Source: Microbulbifer sp. A4B17 (GTDB taxonomy: Bacteria > Pseudomonadota > Gammaproteobacteria > Pseudomonadales > Cellvibrionaceae). From it: 64,000 nt of DNA. A program made the translations under genes and the position numbers. The DNA is taken from the NCBI RefSeq assembly GCF_003076275.1, contig NZ_CP029064.1, positions 4,931,501 to 4,995,500 on the forward strand, given 5' to 3'. This document shows, piece by piece, positions 9,451 to 18,758 of the stretch (position 1 is its first letter; each line of letters starts with the position of its first letter). The notes below the pieces were generated by a model that was not told the origin of the DNA, ran no database searches, and saw only the letters and a list, made by a program, of their open reading frames with translations.

Positions 9451-10030
9451 ACCAGAGCCCATCACCCACCATTCAGTTTCAAATCGCAGTAATACCGGGA
9501 CAGGCCTTGGCACTAGGCGCCCCAGAGATTCGCCTACCAAGCATTCAGCCCTACTCCTGTGAGAGCCTTCCCTCTCACTTACGAAATAAATTTGAACAGC
9601 AACCTGTATAAATGCGGGTAGGGCCTCAGTAGTTATTCCTTGGAAAAGTATCTTTATTCAATCGGGTATATTTTTATATAAAAACAATCGATTACAAAGC
9701 CCTTTAAATCTTGTGAACCTTTGCGCATCCCACGAGCAAACAAATTCTCACTACCAGATTTTTTTCCCAAAATTTATAAATTTGTCGCCTAAAGCTACAA
9801 ATTTATAAATTTTGCACCTGAGGATAATAATTTCACAATCGTTAAATAGAAGTACCAAACTGAAACCCTGGTACCAATTTTAGCCGAACTGACTTATCGA
9901 CCTCGAGCAAGACAGTTTCTCGGCCCGCTCATTAAGCGAATTTATTTTGCTAAAGTGGGGCTATTCAGGAGTCTCCGGTCTACCAGAATTCTGATAGCCG
10001 GATTAAAAATATCTCGGAGATATAACAATA
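9451..10030 (+). other. 580-base AT-rich intergenic region between rhomboid and subtilisin genes
   Basis: No convincing gene. Near its left end an imperfect stem-loop (about 9506-9541; TAGGCG with CGCCTA, then CTTGG with CCAAG) could mark the end of the rhomboid transcript. The middle (9640-9850) is very AT-rich and contains the paired palindromes described separately. The 130 bases before 10031 presumably carry the subtilisin promoter. GGAG at about 10015-10018 is its ribosome site. Confidence 0.6.
9768..9814. repeat. Perfect 18-bp inverted repeat made of two copies of a 14-bp AT palindrome
   Basis: AAATTTATAAATTT, itself a perfect palindrome, occurs at 9770-9783 and again at 9799-9812. The outer arms 9768-9785 and 9797-9814 are perfect reverse complements with an 11-base spacer. 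Centre-to-centre distance is 29 bp. It lies about 220 bases ahead of the subtilisin start. Confidence 0.85.
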
Positions 10031-11773
10031 ATGAAATCATCATTGAAAAGTCTTTTACAAAAGACGACTCTGGCGAGTGCGTTTTCGTTACTGTGTACAA
10101 CCCCTTTTACTGCACATGCAGCAGGGGCGGACGACACGCTGGTGACTGACCGCATCATCGTAAAATACAGGGAGAGCGCTAAGGTTGGGAGAGCTGCAAC
10201 TATGGCCGCAGAGACGGTCGAGAAAGCTTCCCGCCGCGCCGGCCACAAAATGCGTCATCTCCGCCGCATGGCCACTGGTGCCCAGGTAATGCGCCTGGAA
10301 GGCCGTAAAAATAGGGCCGAAGTGAACGCAATCATCAACCGTCTGAAGCAGGACCCGGATGTGGAATACGCAGAGCCGGACCTGATCATGCAAGCGATGG
10401 CCGAACCAAATGATACGAATTACCTAAGTCAATGGCACTACTATGAGTCCACCGGTGGCTTAAATCTGCCATCGGCCTGGGACGTCACCCAGGGCGATGG
10501 AGTAGTAGTCGCTGTACTCGATACCGGTTACCTCCCCCACGCCGATCTGGTAGACAACATTCTGCCGGGCTACGACATGATTTCCGACACCTTCGTCTCT
10601 GTGGATGGTGACGGGCGCGATGACGATCCCACTGACCCAGGTGATTGGTATACCGATAAGGCCTGTGGTGACGACCCTCGTATTCCTTCCGAAAGCGACA
10701 GCAGCTGGCACGGTACCCATGTAGCCGGCACAATCGCTGGTGTCACCAACAATAATATGGGCATCGCAGGCGTTGCCTATGAAGCTAAGGTTGTACCTGT
10801 ACGGGTTCTTGGTCGTTGCGGTGGCTATACCTCAGATATTGCCGACGGCATCATCTGGGGCGCAGGTGGCTCTGTCAGCGGCCTGCCCACCAACTCAAAC
10901 CCAGCACAGGTATTGAACCTGAGTCTCGGTGGCAGCGGCAGCTGTGCCACCACCACGCAAAGCGCTATCGACACCGCACGTAGCCTTGGCGCTACCGTTG
11001 TAGTAGCCGCTGGTAACGATGGTGCAAACGCGAGCCAATACTCGCCCGCCAGCTGTGATGGGGTCATCACCGTTGCTGCGACTGACCGCACCGGCGGCCG
11101 CTCTTACTATTCCAACTACGGCAGTGTGGTGGATGTCGCTGCCCCAGGTGGCGCGCAGAGCTTCGCCAATGATTCAGATGGCATCCTCTCCACCTATAAC
11201 AACGGCTCTACCGATGCCGGCAGCGATAGCTACTATTACAGCCAGGGCACCAGCATGGCGGCGCCCCATGTTGCCGGCGCTGCAGCATTGATTTATGCCG
11301 TTAATCCCAGCGTAACCCCCGATGAGGTCGAGTCGATTCTTACCAGCACTGCGCGTAGCTTCCCCTCTTCGTGCAGCAGCTGTGGTGCAGGTATTGTCGA
11401 TGCAGCCGCCGCAGTAGCCATGGCCAATGGTGGCGATACTGGAGGCGATGACGACGACGGTAATGGCACAGGCACCGGCTGGACAGAGACCAACCTCTCC
11501 GGCAGCCAGGGTAGCTGGAATGACTTCACTATCGACGTTCAGGCGGGAACTTCCACCCTCACTGTAGAAATGTCCGGTGGCTCCGGTGAAGTTGATCTCT
11601 ACGTGCGCCATGGAAACTATCCCACCCTGCGCCGTTATGACTGCCGCCCCTACACTTGGGGCAATGAAGAGAGCTGTACCATCAGCAACCCGGATTCCGG
11701 TACCTGGTATATCAGTGTCTACGGCTACGAATCCTACAGCGGTGTCACTCTCGAAGCGGAAACTACAGAGTAA
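10031..11773 (+). CDS. Secreted subtilisin-like serine protease (S8) with pre-peptidase C-terminal domain
   Basis: A 580-residue exported endopeptidase. Residues 1-30 are a signal peptide ending AHA. About 38-120 form an inhibitor-I9-type propeptide ending near DPDVEYAEPD. The catalytic domain (about 145-465) has all elements: Asp164 in VAVLDTG, His227 in WHGTHVAGT, oxyanion Asn329 in VAAGND, and Ser408 in QGTSMAAPH. Several cysteines suggest disulfides. A Gly/Asp-rich linker (about 466-483) leads to a beta-rich PPC domain (about 484-577; VDLYVRHG, then DSGTWYISVYGYESYSG), usually removed on maturation or used for secretion. There is no GlyGly-CTERM tail. A strong terminator follows, so it is probably a single-gene unit. 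Role: extracellular protein digestion (inference). Confidence 0.96.
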   Translation: MKSSLKSLLQKTTLASAFSLLCTTPFTAHAAGADDTLVTDRIIVKYRESAKVGRAATMAAETVEKASRRAGHKMRHLRRMATGAQVMRLEGRKNRAEVNAIINRLKQDPDVEYAEPDLIMQAMAEPNDTNYLSQWHYYESTGGLNLPSAWDVTQGDGVVVAVLDTGYLPHADLVDNILPGYDMISDTFVSVDGDGRDDDPTDPGDWYTDKACGDDPRIPSESDSSWHGTHVAGTIAGVTNNNMGIAGVAYEAKVVPVRVLGRCGGYTSDIADGIIWGAGGSVSGLPTNSNPAQVLNLSLGGSGSCATTTQSAIDTARSLGATVVVAAGNDGANASQYSPASCDGVITVAATDRTGGRSYYSNYGSVVDVAAPGGAQSFANDSDGILSTYNNGSTDAGSDSYYYSQGTSMAAPHVAGAAALIYAVNPSVTPDEVESILTSTARSFPSSCSSCGAGIVDAAAAVAMANGGDTGGDDDDGNGTGTGWTETNLSGSQGSWNDFTIDVQAGTSTLTVEMSGGSGEVDLYVRHGNYPTLRRYDCRPYTWGNEESCTISNPDSGTWYISVYGYESYSGVTLEAETTE

Positions 11774-11794
11774 ATAGCAACCTATTAAAGGTTC

Positions 11795-11823
11795 AAAAAG
11801 GCCGGCATATGCCGGCCTTTTTT
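11795..11823 (+). terminator. Strong intrinsic terminator after the subtilisin gene
   Basis: A 12-bp perfect stem (11795-11806 with 11811-11822), a 4-base ATAT loop, a GC core of GGCCGGC and a closing T-run. This is a textbook factor-independent terminator. The A-rich left flank makes it potentially bidirectional. Confidence 0.92.
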
Positions 11824-12079
11824 GTAAATTCCAGGGTAGCGTCCCCTTCGAGAGTGACTTGCTCTTGGACTACTCAAACCTATCACCCTACGTCTGCCAT
11901 TCTCTTAATTACTGCCAATCAGACCCTACTTTTTTTAAGCTCACCGTTCCCCTACTGAAAATCTCCCCGGCAAATACTGACTGATTTCAGAATCCAGGCT
12001 TCACTGGCGTTTGCGGTACAGTAGCTGTGTGGCAGAGTTCACCAGATACGCTATCTAATAATAAAAACATGGGGTTTCT

Positions 12080-13324
12080 GTGGACCTGCTTACTTTCGCC
12101 ATTCCATTTTTTCTTATCGCCATACTAATGGAACTAGCCCTGGATCGCTGGAAAGGCTGGGGGCTCTACCGGCTAAATGACGTTATCGGTAATCTCAGTA
12201 CCGGAATTCTCAATCGTATTATTGGACTGACTTATAAGAGCCTGTTCCTCATTATCTATATTCCGCTATTTACGTTGCTACAGCCTTACTATCAACTGGT
12301 TGGTTTCAACTGGTCTATCGACAACGGCTGGCACATAGCTCTGGCAGTTCTCGCATACGACTTCTGCTACTACTGGAAACATCGTATTTGTCACGAGGTG
12401 AATATCTTTTGGGCAGAACACCTGGTGCACCACCAGAGCGAGGACTACAACCTGAGTACGGCTTTGCGCCAGTCTTCGGGGGGAGTACAGTTGGACTGGA
12501 TATTTTATCTGCCACTTCTATTAATTGGCCTGCCGGCAGAAATTGTTATTGTCGCCGGAGCTATTGACCTTATTTACCAGTTTTGGGTTCACACGCAAAA
12601 AATACCCAAGATCCGCTGGCTGGAGTGGTTTGTAGTTACCCCCTCTAATCACCGGGTACACCACGCCCAGAACTCCGTCTACGTAGATAAAAACTACGGC
12701 GGAATATTAATTATTTGGGATCGCTTATTTGGCACCTATCAGCAAGAACTCGAAGCGGAGCCCTGTCTTTACGGTGTGCGCAAACCCCTGAATACCTTTG
12801 ATCCTGTAGCGGCCAATTTACAGCACCTAAAACGCATGGCCATTGATGCCTGGCACACGAAAAACTGGTGGGATAAATTCACCCTTTGGTTCCGCCCTAC
12901 CGGCTACAGGCCCGCAGATGTGGAAAAATCCATACCGGTAGACTCAACTAATCTCGAAAATTTTCAGCGCTTTAACCCGGAGATTAGCCCTGGAGTACGC
13001 TACTACGCGCTGGCTCAGCATCTCTGCTACAGCGCGACCACCTTAACACTCCTGTGGTTCAACAGTGTTTTGAGTTTCTGGCAGCTGATGGGCACAGTAA
13101 TAGCTCTGGTTATTTGCCTGGCTATCAATGGAAGGATACTGGATGGTCATCCTATTTCCAGGCAACTTGAAGCCCTAAGGCTAGTGGCCCTATTCGCCGC
13201 TATCCCTCTACTAAACAATACGTATGTACCACTCTTTATATCCTACTTGATCTTTAGCAGTTTGGTATGGTTGTGGTTGGCAATCCAGCGCAAAGAGGAT
13301 AGAGTCACTTTCGTTAGCGATTAG
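12080..13324 (+). CDS. Sterol desaturase / fatty acid hydroxylase superfamily membrane protein
   Basis: A 414-residue integral membrane di-iron oxygenase candidate. The histidine clusters of the superfamily are present: HRICH (H-x3-H), HLVHHQ (H-x2-HH) and NHRVHHAQN (H-x2-HH). Hydrophobic segments surround them (about 3-17, 38-72, 88-102, 145-170). After the catalytic part a C-terminal extension (about 305-405) adds further hydrophobic helices. Start GTG 12080 follows TGGGG. The preceding 256 bases (11824-12079) hold no gene. Substrate is unknown: members act on sterols, fatty acids, carotenoids or alkylglycerols. It is the last gene of the block that separates yicC from gmk. Confidence 0.88.
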   Translation: MDLLTFAIPFFLIAILMELALDRWKGWGLYRLNDVIGNLSTGILNRIIGLTYKSLFLIIYIPLFTLLQPYYQLVGFNWSIDNGWHIALAVLAYDFCYYWKHRICHEVNIFWAEHLVHHQSEDYNLSTALRQSSGGVQLDWIFYLPLLLIGLPAEIVIVAGAIDLIYQFWVHTQKIPKIRWLEWFVVTPSNHRVHHAQNSVYVDKNYGGILIIWDRLFGTYQQELEAEPCLYGVRKPLNTFDPVAANLQHLKRMAIDAWHTKNWWDKFTLWFRPTGYRPADVEKSIPVDSTNLENFQRFNPEISPGVRYYALAQHLCYSATTLTLLWFNSVLSFWQLMGTVIALVICLAINGRILDGHPISRQLEALRLVALFAAIPLLNNTYVPLFISYLIFSSLVWLWLAIQRKEDRVTFVSD

Positions 13325-13512
13325 CAACAGGGGGATAACCTTGATCACAGGTGGTTGGCGGTGGTTAAGAAACTCCCGCAAGGCTATCCCGGCCGGGCTC
13401 AGGTGTGCAGGTGGTAACGTGCCCTGAATCTCCCAACAGATACCCCCACTCCGGCCGGGGGCTAGCCTTGTCCCTTCACGACACTCTTTCATCCCGGGAT
13501 ACAAGCTTCGGT

Positions 13513-14168
<656 letters not shown>

Positions 14169-14266
14169 ACCAATTGATCGAATTGCATACATTTCCCGGT
14201 GCGGTAAAATAGCCGGTCCCCTGTACAGAATTTGCCTTCGGGCACAGCAAATGGAAACGAAAGTTT

Positions 14267-14530
14267 ATGGCACGTATTACCGTTGAAGATTGCCTTGAGC
14301 ATGTGGACAACCGCTTCGAGCTCGTTATCGTCGGCAGCAAGCGCGCCCGCCAGATCGCTACAGGCGGCAGGGACCCTCTGGTTCCCGAAGAAAACGATAA
14401 ACCCACTGTAATTGCCCTGCGCGAAATCGAAGAGGGCCTGGTGGATACCGCTATCCTCGACGAGCCGGAGCGCGAAGAGGCACCTGCGCCCATGGCGGCC
14501 CCCAGCTACCTGACAGATCAGCAAATCTAA
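14267..14530 (+). CDS. rpoZ: RNA polymerase omega subunit
   Basis: An 87-residue small subunit that helps assemble RNA polymerase and contributes to ppGpp binding. [20 protein letters not shown] and the following GSKRARQ and ALREIEEG are diagnostic. The acidic, proline/alanine-rich tail is variable in the family. It sits between gmk and spoT as usual, 51 bases before spoT, and is likely cotranscribed with it. Confidence 0.97.
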   Translation: MARITVEDCLEHVDNRFELVIVGSKRARQIATGGRDPLVPEENDKPTVIALREIEEGLVDTAILDEPEREEAPAPMAAPSYLTDQQI

Positions 14531-14581
14531 TCGGATCGATAACTGAGTATTTTTTGAGTTTTACGAGAGGCGCGCGCGGCA

Positions 14582-16699
14582 TTGCACACCATAGATAGTC
14601 TGGCCCACCGCCTCTCCTCATACCTCCCCCACGACCAGATCCAAATAGTCCGCCGCGCCTATTTTTACGCGGAGCAGGCTCACGATGGTCAGCAGCGCCG
14701 TTCCGGCGAGCCCTATGTCACTCACCCGCTGGCAGTTGCCACCATTCTCGCGGGTATGCATATGGACCACGAGAGTTTGGCTGCTGCCATGCTGCACGAT
14801 GTTATTGAGGATACCGGTATCCCCAAGGCAGCCCTGGCCGAGCAGTTTGGTGGAGAGGTTGCTGACCTGGTCGATGGGGTTTCCAAACTGACCCAGTTTG
14901 AAACCGACAGCCCCGCAGAAAAGCAGGCGGAAAACTTCCAAAAGATGGCGCTGGCCATGGCCCGCGATATCCGCGTTATTTTGGTCAAGCTGGCCGACCG
15001 CCTGCACAATATGCGTACCCTTGGCGCACTAAAACCACAGAAGCGCGCCCGTATCGCTCGCGAGACACTGGAGATCTACGCACCCATCGCCCACCGGCTG
15101 GGTATGAACGACGTTCGTATCGAGTTTGAAGATCGCGCTTTTTTTGCCATCTACCCGTTGCGCGCCAGCCGTTTACGCGCCGCGCTGGTCGCAGCCCGCG
15201 GCAACCGCAAAGAGCTGCTGGAACAAATCCAGAATGCCATAGAGTTGCGCTTACAAAGGGAGGGCATCAGCTCCCTGGTGATCGGTCGGGAAAAACACCT
15301 GTATAGCATCTATCAAAAGATGCGCGCCAAGAAAAAATCCTTCAAGGAAATAATGGACGTCTACGCTTTCCGCATTATTGTGGACAGCGTGGATACCTGT
15401 TACCGGGTTCTCGGCGTTATGCACAGCCTTTATAAGCCGGTAATCTCCGAGTTTAAAGATTACGTCGCCATTCCCAAATCCAATGGTTATCAGTCACTGC
15501 ACACAGTACTGCTGGGAATGCACGGAGTGCCTATTGAAGTTCAGGTCCGCACCAAGGAAATGGATGAAATGGCCAACAGTGGCATTGCCGCTCACTGGCT
15601 GTACAAGGCCTCCGGCGATGAGGTGATCAATACCGGTGGCACCAGCCAGGTGCGTGCACGGCGCTGGGTCCAGGGACTGCTGGAGATGCAGCAGCGCGCC
15701 GGCGACTCACTGGAGTTTATTGAAAACGTAAAAATTGACCTGTTCCCGGATGAAGTTTACGTCTTCACCCCCAAAGGGCAGATTGTCGATCTGCCCGCCG
15801 GTGCTACCGCCGTGGATTTCGCCTATTCCGTACATACAGATATCGGCAACTCCTGCGTTGCCGTGCGTATCAACCAGCGCCTGGCCCCCTTGTCCCAACC
15901 GCTGGAGAGCGGGCAAAAGGTCGAGATTCTTACCCGTAAAACTGCGCAGCCAAACCCCAACTGGCTCAATTTCGTAGTAACCGCCAAAGCGCGCAGTGCC
16001 ATCCGTCACTTCCTCAAGCACCAGCGCCATCATGATTCAATCACCCTGGGCCGGCGCCTGCTGGAAAAAGCGCTCAGCAAGTTCGACACCAGTCTCGATG
16101 CCCTGACACCAGAGCAATTGGAAGCGGGCCTCAAAGAGGCCAAGTGCGCTACTTTAGACAAGCTGCTGGAAGAGATTGGTATGGGTAGCAAAGTGGCCTT
16201 CTCTGCAGCTAAATTACTCGCACCAGTCACCAGCGAAGAGACCGAAGCCAGCAATATCTCTTCTCCTTTAACGATCGATGCCCAAGAGGGCATGATGATC
16301 AGTTTTGCCCGCTGTTGCCGCCCCATTCCCGGGGATACCATTATCGGCCATATCAGCTCCGGCAAAGGCGTGGTGGTACACCGCGACACCTGTCGTAATA
16401 CCGGTGATTTTCGCGAACACCCGGAAAACATCATGCTGGTGAACTGGTCGCCGGACGTAACGGGAGAATTCCTCGGTGATGTGCGAGTTGAAGTCGAGTC
16501 AGAGAGAGGAATTATTGCCCGCCTGGCCACTCGTATTACCGAAGAGGGGGCCAGTATTGAGCAAATCAATGTGGATGAAAAGGACGCGCACAACAGCGTG
16601 ATCTCACTGACCCTGGAGGTCAGCGGTCGAGTGCATTTGGCGCGGGTCATGAAGCGGCTGCGCAACCTCCCTTCAGTTATCCGTATTGCCCGCCCCTGA
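14582..16699 (+). CDS. spoT: Bifunctional (p)ppGpp synthase/hydrolase SpoT
   Basis: Makes and degrades the stringent-response alarmone. The 705-residue protein has the HD hydrolase domain first (about 25-180; THPLAVATIL, then LHDVIEDTG and LADRLHNMRTLG). The synthetase domain follows (about 235-350; YSIYQKMRAKK, FRIIVD, PKSNGYQSLHT). After it come a TGS domain (about 385-450; VYVFTPKGQIVDLPAGATAVDFAY), the conserved cysteine region (FARCCRPIPGD) and a C-terminal ACT domain. The HD motif is intact, so it should hydrolyse, consistent with SpoT rather than RelA. The start is a TTG with GAGAGG about 11 bases upstream. Neighbours gmk and rpoZ fit. Confidence 0.96.
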   Translation: MHTIDSLAHRLSSYLPHDQIQIVRRAYFYAEQAHDGQQRRSGEPYVTHPLAVATILAGMHMDHESLAAAMLHDVIEDTGIPKAALAEQFGGEVADLVDGVSKLTQFETDSPAEKQAENFQKMALAMARDIRVILVKLADRLHNMRTLGALKPQKRARIARETLEIYAPIAHRLGMNDVRIEFEDRAFFAIYPLRASRLRAALVAARGNRKELLEQIQNAIELRLQREGISSLVIGREKHLYSIYQKMRAKKKSFKEIMDVYAFRIIVDSVDTCYRVLGVMHSLYKPVISEFKDYVAIPKSNGYQSLHTVLLGMHGVPIEVQVRTKEMDEMANSGIAAHWLYKASGDEVINTGGTSQVRARRWVQGLLEMQQRAGDSLEFIENVKIDLFPDEVYVFTPKGQIVDLPAGATAVDFAYSVHTDIGNSCVAVRINQRLAPLSQPLESGQKVEILTRKTAQPNPNWLNFVVTAKARSAIRHFLKHQRHHDSITLGRRLLEKALSKFDTSLDALTPEQLEAGLKEAKCATLDKLLEEIGMGSKVAFSAAKLLAPVTSEETEASNISSPLTIDAQEGMMISFARCCRPIPGDTIIGHISSGKGVVVHRDTCRNTGDFREHPENIMLVNWSPDVTGEFLGDVRVEVESERGIIARLATRITEEGASIEQINVDEKDAHNSVISLTLEVSGRVHLARVMKRLRNLPSVIRIARP

Positions 16700-16852
16700 C
16701 GAGCCCAGAGAGTTCCGAGAGGAACTGCCATTCGGTGACAAAGCGCGATATATTTAAGCAGCTTCTGAAAGCCCACAGAATATTAAGGGACTATTTGGAA
16801 GCTCCGTATAGGTCTTACTTTCCAACAATATTGATAAGTAATGGAGTACCCG

Positions 16853-17236
16853 ATGCCCAATCGAGCCGTTATTAAAACCGACCGGGCACCCGCCGCAGCC
16901 GGTACCTATTCCCAGGCAGTAAAAGTGGATAATACCGTTTACCTGTCGGGGCAAATCGCTCTGGAGCCAGAGACGCAGCAAATGATTAAAGGGGATTTTA
17001 GCGATGAAGTCCGCCAGGTCTTTCGCAACCTGAGTGCAGTCTGCGAGGCCTCAGACGGATCACTCCAACACATTGTGAAACTCAACCTCTACATTACCGA
17101 TAGCAGCAACTTTGCCGCCGTAAATGAGGTAATGGCAGAGTTTTTCGAGGAACCTTACCCCGCAAGGGCGACCGTCGCCGTCAAGGAATTGCCGCTGGGA
17201 GCACTCTTTGAAGCTGAAGCGATTATGGTGACCTGA
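16853..17236 (+). CDS. ridA: RidA family enamine/imine deaminase
   Basis: Hydrolyses reactive 2-aminoacrylate-type enamines produced by PLP enzymes. The 127-residue protein shows the YjgF/RidA hallmarks: APAAAGTYSQAV, YLSGQIAL, VKLNLYITD and PARATVAV with the catalytic Arg, plus a C-terminal glutamate in FEAEAI. I choose ATG 16853 because GGAG lies six bases upstream; an earlier in-frame ATG at 16841 lacks a ribosome site and overlaps that purine tract. It is downstream of spoT as in Pseudomonas, 153 bases away. This gap holds no gene. Confidence 0.96.
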   Translation: MPNRAVIKTDRAPAAAGTYSQAVKVDNTVYLSGQIALEPETQQMIKGDFSDEVRQVFRNLSAVCEASDGSLQHIVKLNLYITDSSNFAAVNEVMAEFFEEPYPARATVAVKELPLGALFEAEAIMVT

Positions 17237-17267
17237 GCGAAAGAGTTACGCGGAAGGCAATTTGATA

Positions 17268-17287
17268 GGAGGGCTATCTAGCCCTCC
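17268..17287. terminator. Compact hairpin at the convergent end of ridA and the SDR gene
   Basis: GGAGGGCT and AGCCCTCC form an 8-bp perfect stem with a 4-base loop. It overlaps the stop codon of the leftward gene. It lacks a T-run, so it is a weak candidate for termination in the rightward direction. Confidence 0.35.
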
Positions 17288-18162
17288 GATTCCAGCAAAG
17301 CGCTGTAACCCACCTTGTAATCCGGATACTTTAATTCGTAGCCACTGGCCAGCATCAACTTGTTACTGAGTTTTTTCGAACGACGCTCACTGGTTTGCAC
17401 AATCTCACGCAGATGTGCACTGGTATAGCCCATCGCTTTAACCAACCATTGCTGTAGCTCGTACATCGGCACAGGTTGACTATCTGCACCTATATAAAGT
17501 GGCTCAGGCCCCCATCCCTGCTTCTGCCTCTCGATCAGGTGCAATAAGAAACCGATGCAATCATCAACATGAATACGGTTACTGTATTGCGGCGGTTGAG
17601 GTGGGGCACAGCGGCCAGCGCGAACTTGCGACAGCAAACGATCGCGACCGGGTCCATAAATACCAGCAAAGCGCACAATGCAACTGTCTGGAATCGCATT
17701 GCGAATGAGTTCTTCGGCTGCCAGCAAACTATCTCCCTGAAAACCGCTGGGCAGAGGCAGCGTCTGCTCATCGATAAAATCGTCACCACTCTGGCCGTAG
17801 ACCCGGGTAGAGGAGACCCATATTACCAAGCGCGGTGGGGTGGGAAGGCGTGGAACAACTTCAGCTATTGCCTTGGCAGTTTCCACATAGGCGCGATGGT
17901 ATCCAGTTGGAGTATGTTCACCGGGAGTAAACGTGGCGAGGATGACATCCGCCCCCACAGACAACAAGCGCTCAATATCCTCTTTCTTGGTGGCATCCCC
18001 TCTACGCCAATTCACTACATCAGCGCGGCGTTTGCTCGCCAGAGCAACCAGGGGGTTGCGCCTCATTCCATAAACCGCATATTGCTTTCGGTCTATATGC
18101 AGTGCCAATCTCGCTCCGAGGTCACCACACCCAAGGATCCAAAGCTTTTCTTGTTGTGTCAT
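17278..18162 (-). CDS. NAD(P)-dependent epimerase/dehydratase-like protein (extended SDR, YeeZ-like)
   Basis: A 294-residue soluble nucleotide-sugar-epimerase-like protein. The N-terminal dinucleotide site is variant, LWILGCGDLGARLA (G-x-G-x-x-G). It has VIWVSSTRVYGQSG with the SDR Ser/Tyr region, although the usual Y-x-x-x-K motif is replaced (DSLLAAEELI), so catalysis is uncertain. IVRFAGIYGPGRDRL and RIHVDDC are conserved in the YeeZ/'SDR family NAD-dependent epimerase' group. I start at ATG 18162, after GGGA; the open frame begins six codons earlier at TTG. It converges on ridA. The substrate is unknown; no partner genes are adjacent. Confidence 0.82.
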   Translation of the reverse strand: MTQQEKLWILGCGDLGARLALHIDRKQYAVYGMRRNPLVALASKRRADVVNWRRGDATKKEDIERLLSVGADVILATFTPGEHTPTGYHRAYVETAKAIAEVVPRLPTPPRLVIWVSSTRVYGQSGDDFIDEQTLPLPSGFQGDSLLAAEELIRNAIPDSCIVRFAGIYGPGRDRLLSQVRAGRCAPPQPPQYSNRIHVDDCIGFLLHLIERQKQGWGPEPLYIGADSQPVPMYELQQWLVKAMGYTSAHLREIVQTSERRSKKLSNKLMLASGYELKYPDYKVGYSALLESEG

Positions 18163-18308
18163 AAAGTTCCCGGTGAGCAATCTCCGCTGCTCACCTTATT
18201 CCCTTGATTCAGTGCTATTCAATCCTAATGGAGGTGCTGTGATCATTCGGGCAAATATCATCATTTAAATTTTTATAATTTGCCGCCAAAACTCTACCCA
18301 ACGCCTGA

Positions 18309-18569
18309 CTAATTGCCACGCCTTTTGAACATGCGGTAGATCGCAAGGAAGATGATCGCACCAATCGTTGCCGTTATTATGTCGCCAATTCCAAAACCAG
18401 TCACTGGGCCGCCGAAACCAATCAGAGCGCCGAGCCACCCTCCAATGAAGGCACCGACAATGCCAATCACCATAGTGACTATCCAACCACCAGGATCTCT
18501 CCCGGGCATAATCCACTTTGCCAAGGCGCCAGCAATCAATCCGAGAATGACCCAGGATAGAACTCCCAT
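18309..18569 (-). CDS. GlsB/YeaQ/YmgE family stress-response membrane protein
   Basis: An 86-residue, very hydrophobic glycine-rich protein with three predicted helices (about 2-20, 28-50, 55-79) and a basic tail MFKRRGN. GLIAGALAKWIMPGRDPGG is the family signature (transglycosylase-associated protein). The ribosome site AAAGGAGGT is unusually good. Members are often induced by envelope or acid stress; their biochemical role is unknown. It is monocistronic here, flanked by 146 bases to the SDR gene and 189 bases to oxyR. Confidence 0.9.
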   Translation of the reverse strand: MGVLSWVILGLIAGALAKWIMPGRDPGGWIVTMVIGIVGAFIGGWLGALIGFGGPVTGFGIGDIITATIGAIIFLAIYRMFKRRGN

Positions 18570-18758
18570 GACATACCTCCTTTCAGTGTGCCCCTTACAG
18601 ATATAGCAAAATTTTGCGCCTCAATCCCACATGAATTCCCAAAACTAGTAAATTTGCCCAATATTCACTTTCAGCTTACAGATTGAGACAGGGTATTGGC
18701 CAGCAGCAATTATTTATGAATAATTACTATTACTAGTGGCCATTTAATTGCCTTAACC

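Noticed and set aside
8896..11773. Rhombosortase / GlyGly-CTERM pair formed by the rhomboid and the subtilisin
   Set aside because: The subtilisin ends in a PPC domain without a GlyGly motif, hydrophobic helix and basic tail, and the rhomboid looks like the general type.
10031..13324. Secretion-linked protease-hydroxylase operon
   Set aside because: A strong terminator separates the subtilisin from the hydroxylase gene, so they are independent units.
17569..18207. 212-codon open frame opposite the SDR gene
   Set aside because: Antisense to a clear SDR-fold protein, with no start signal.
18708..18725. OxyR autoregulatory site upstream of oxyR
   Set aside because: The inverted repeat AATTATT/AATAATT does not show the four ATAG/CTAT-spaced elements known for OxyR.
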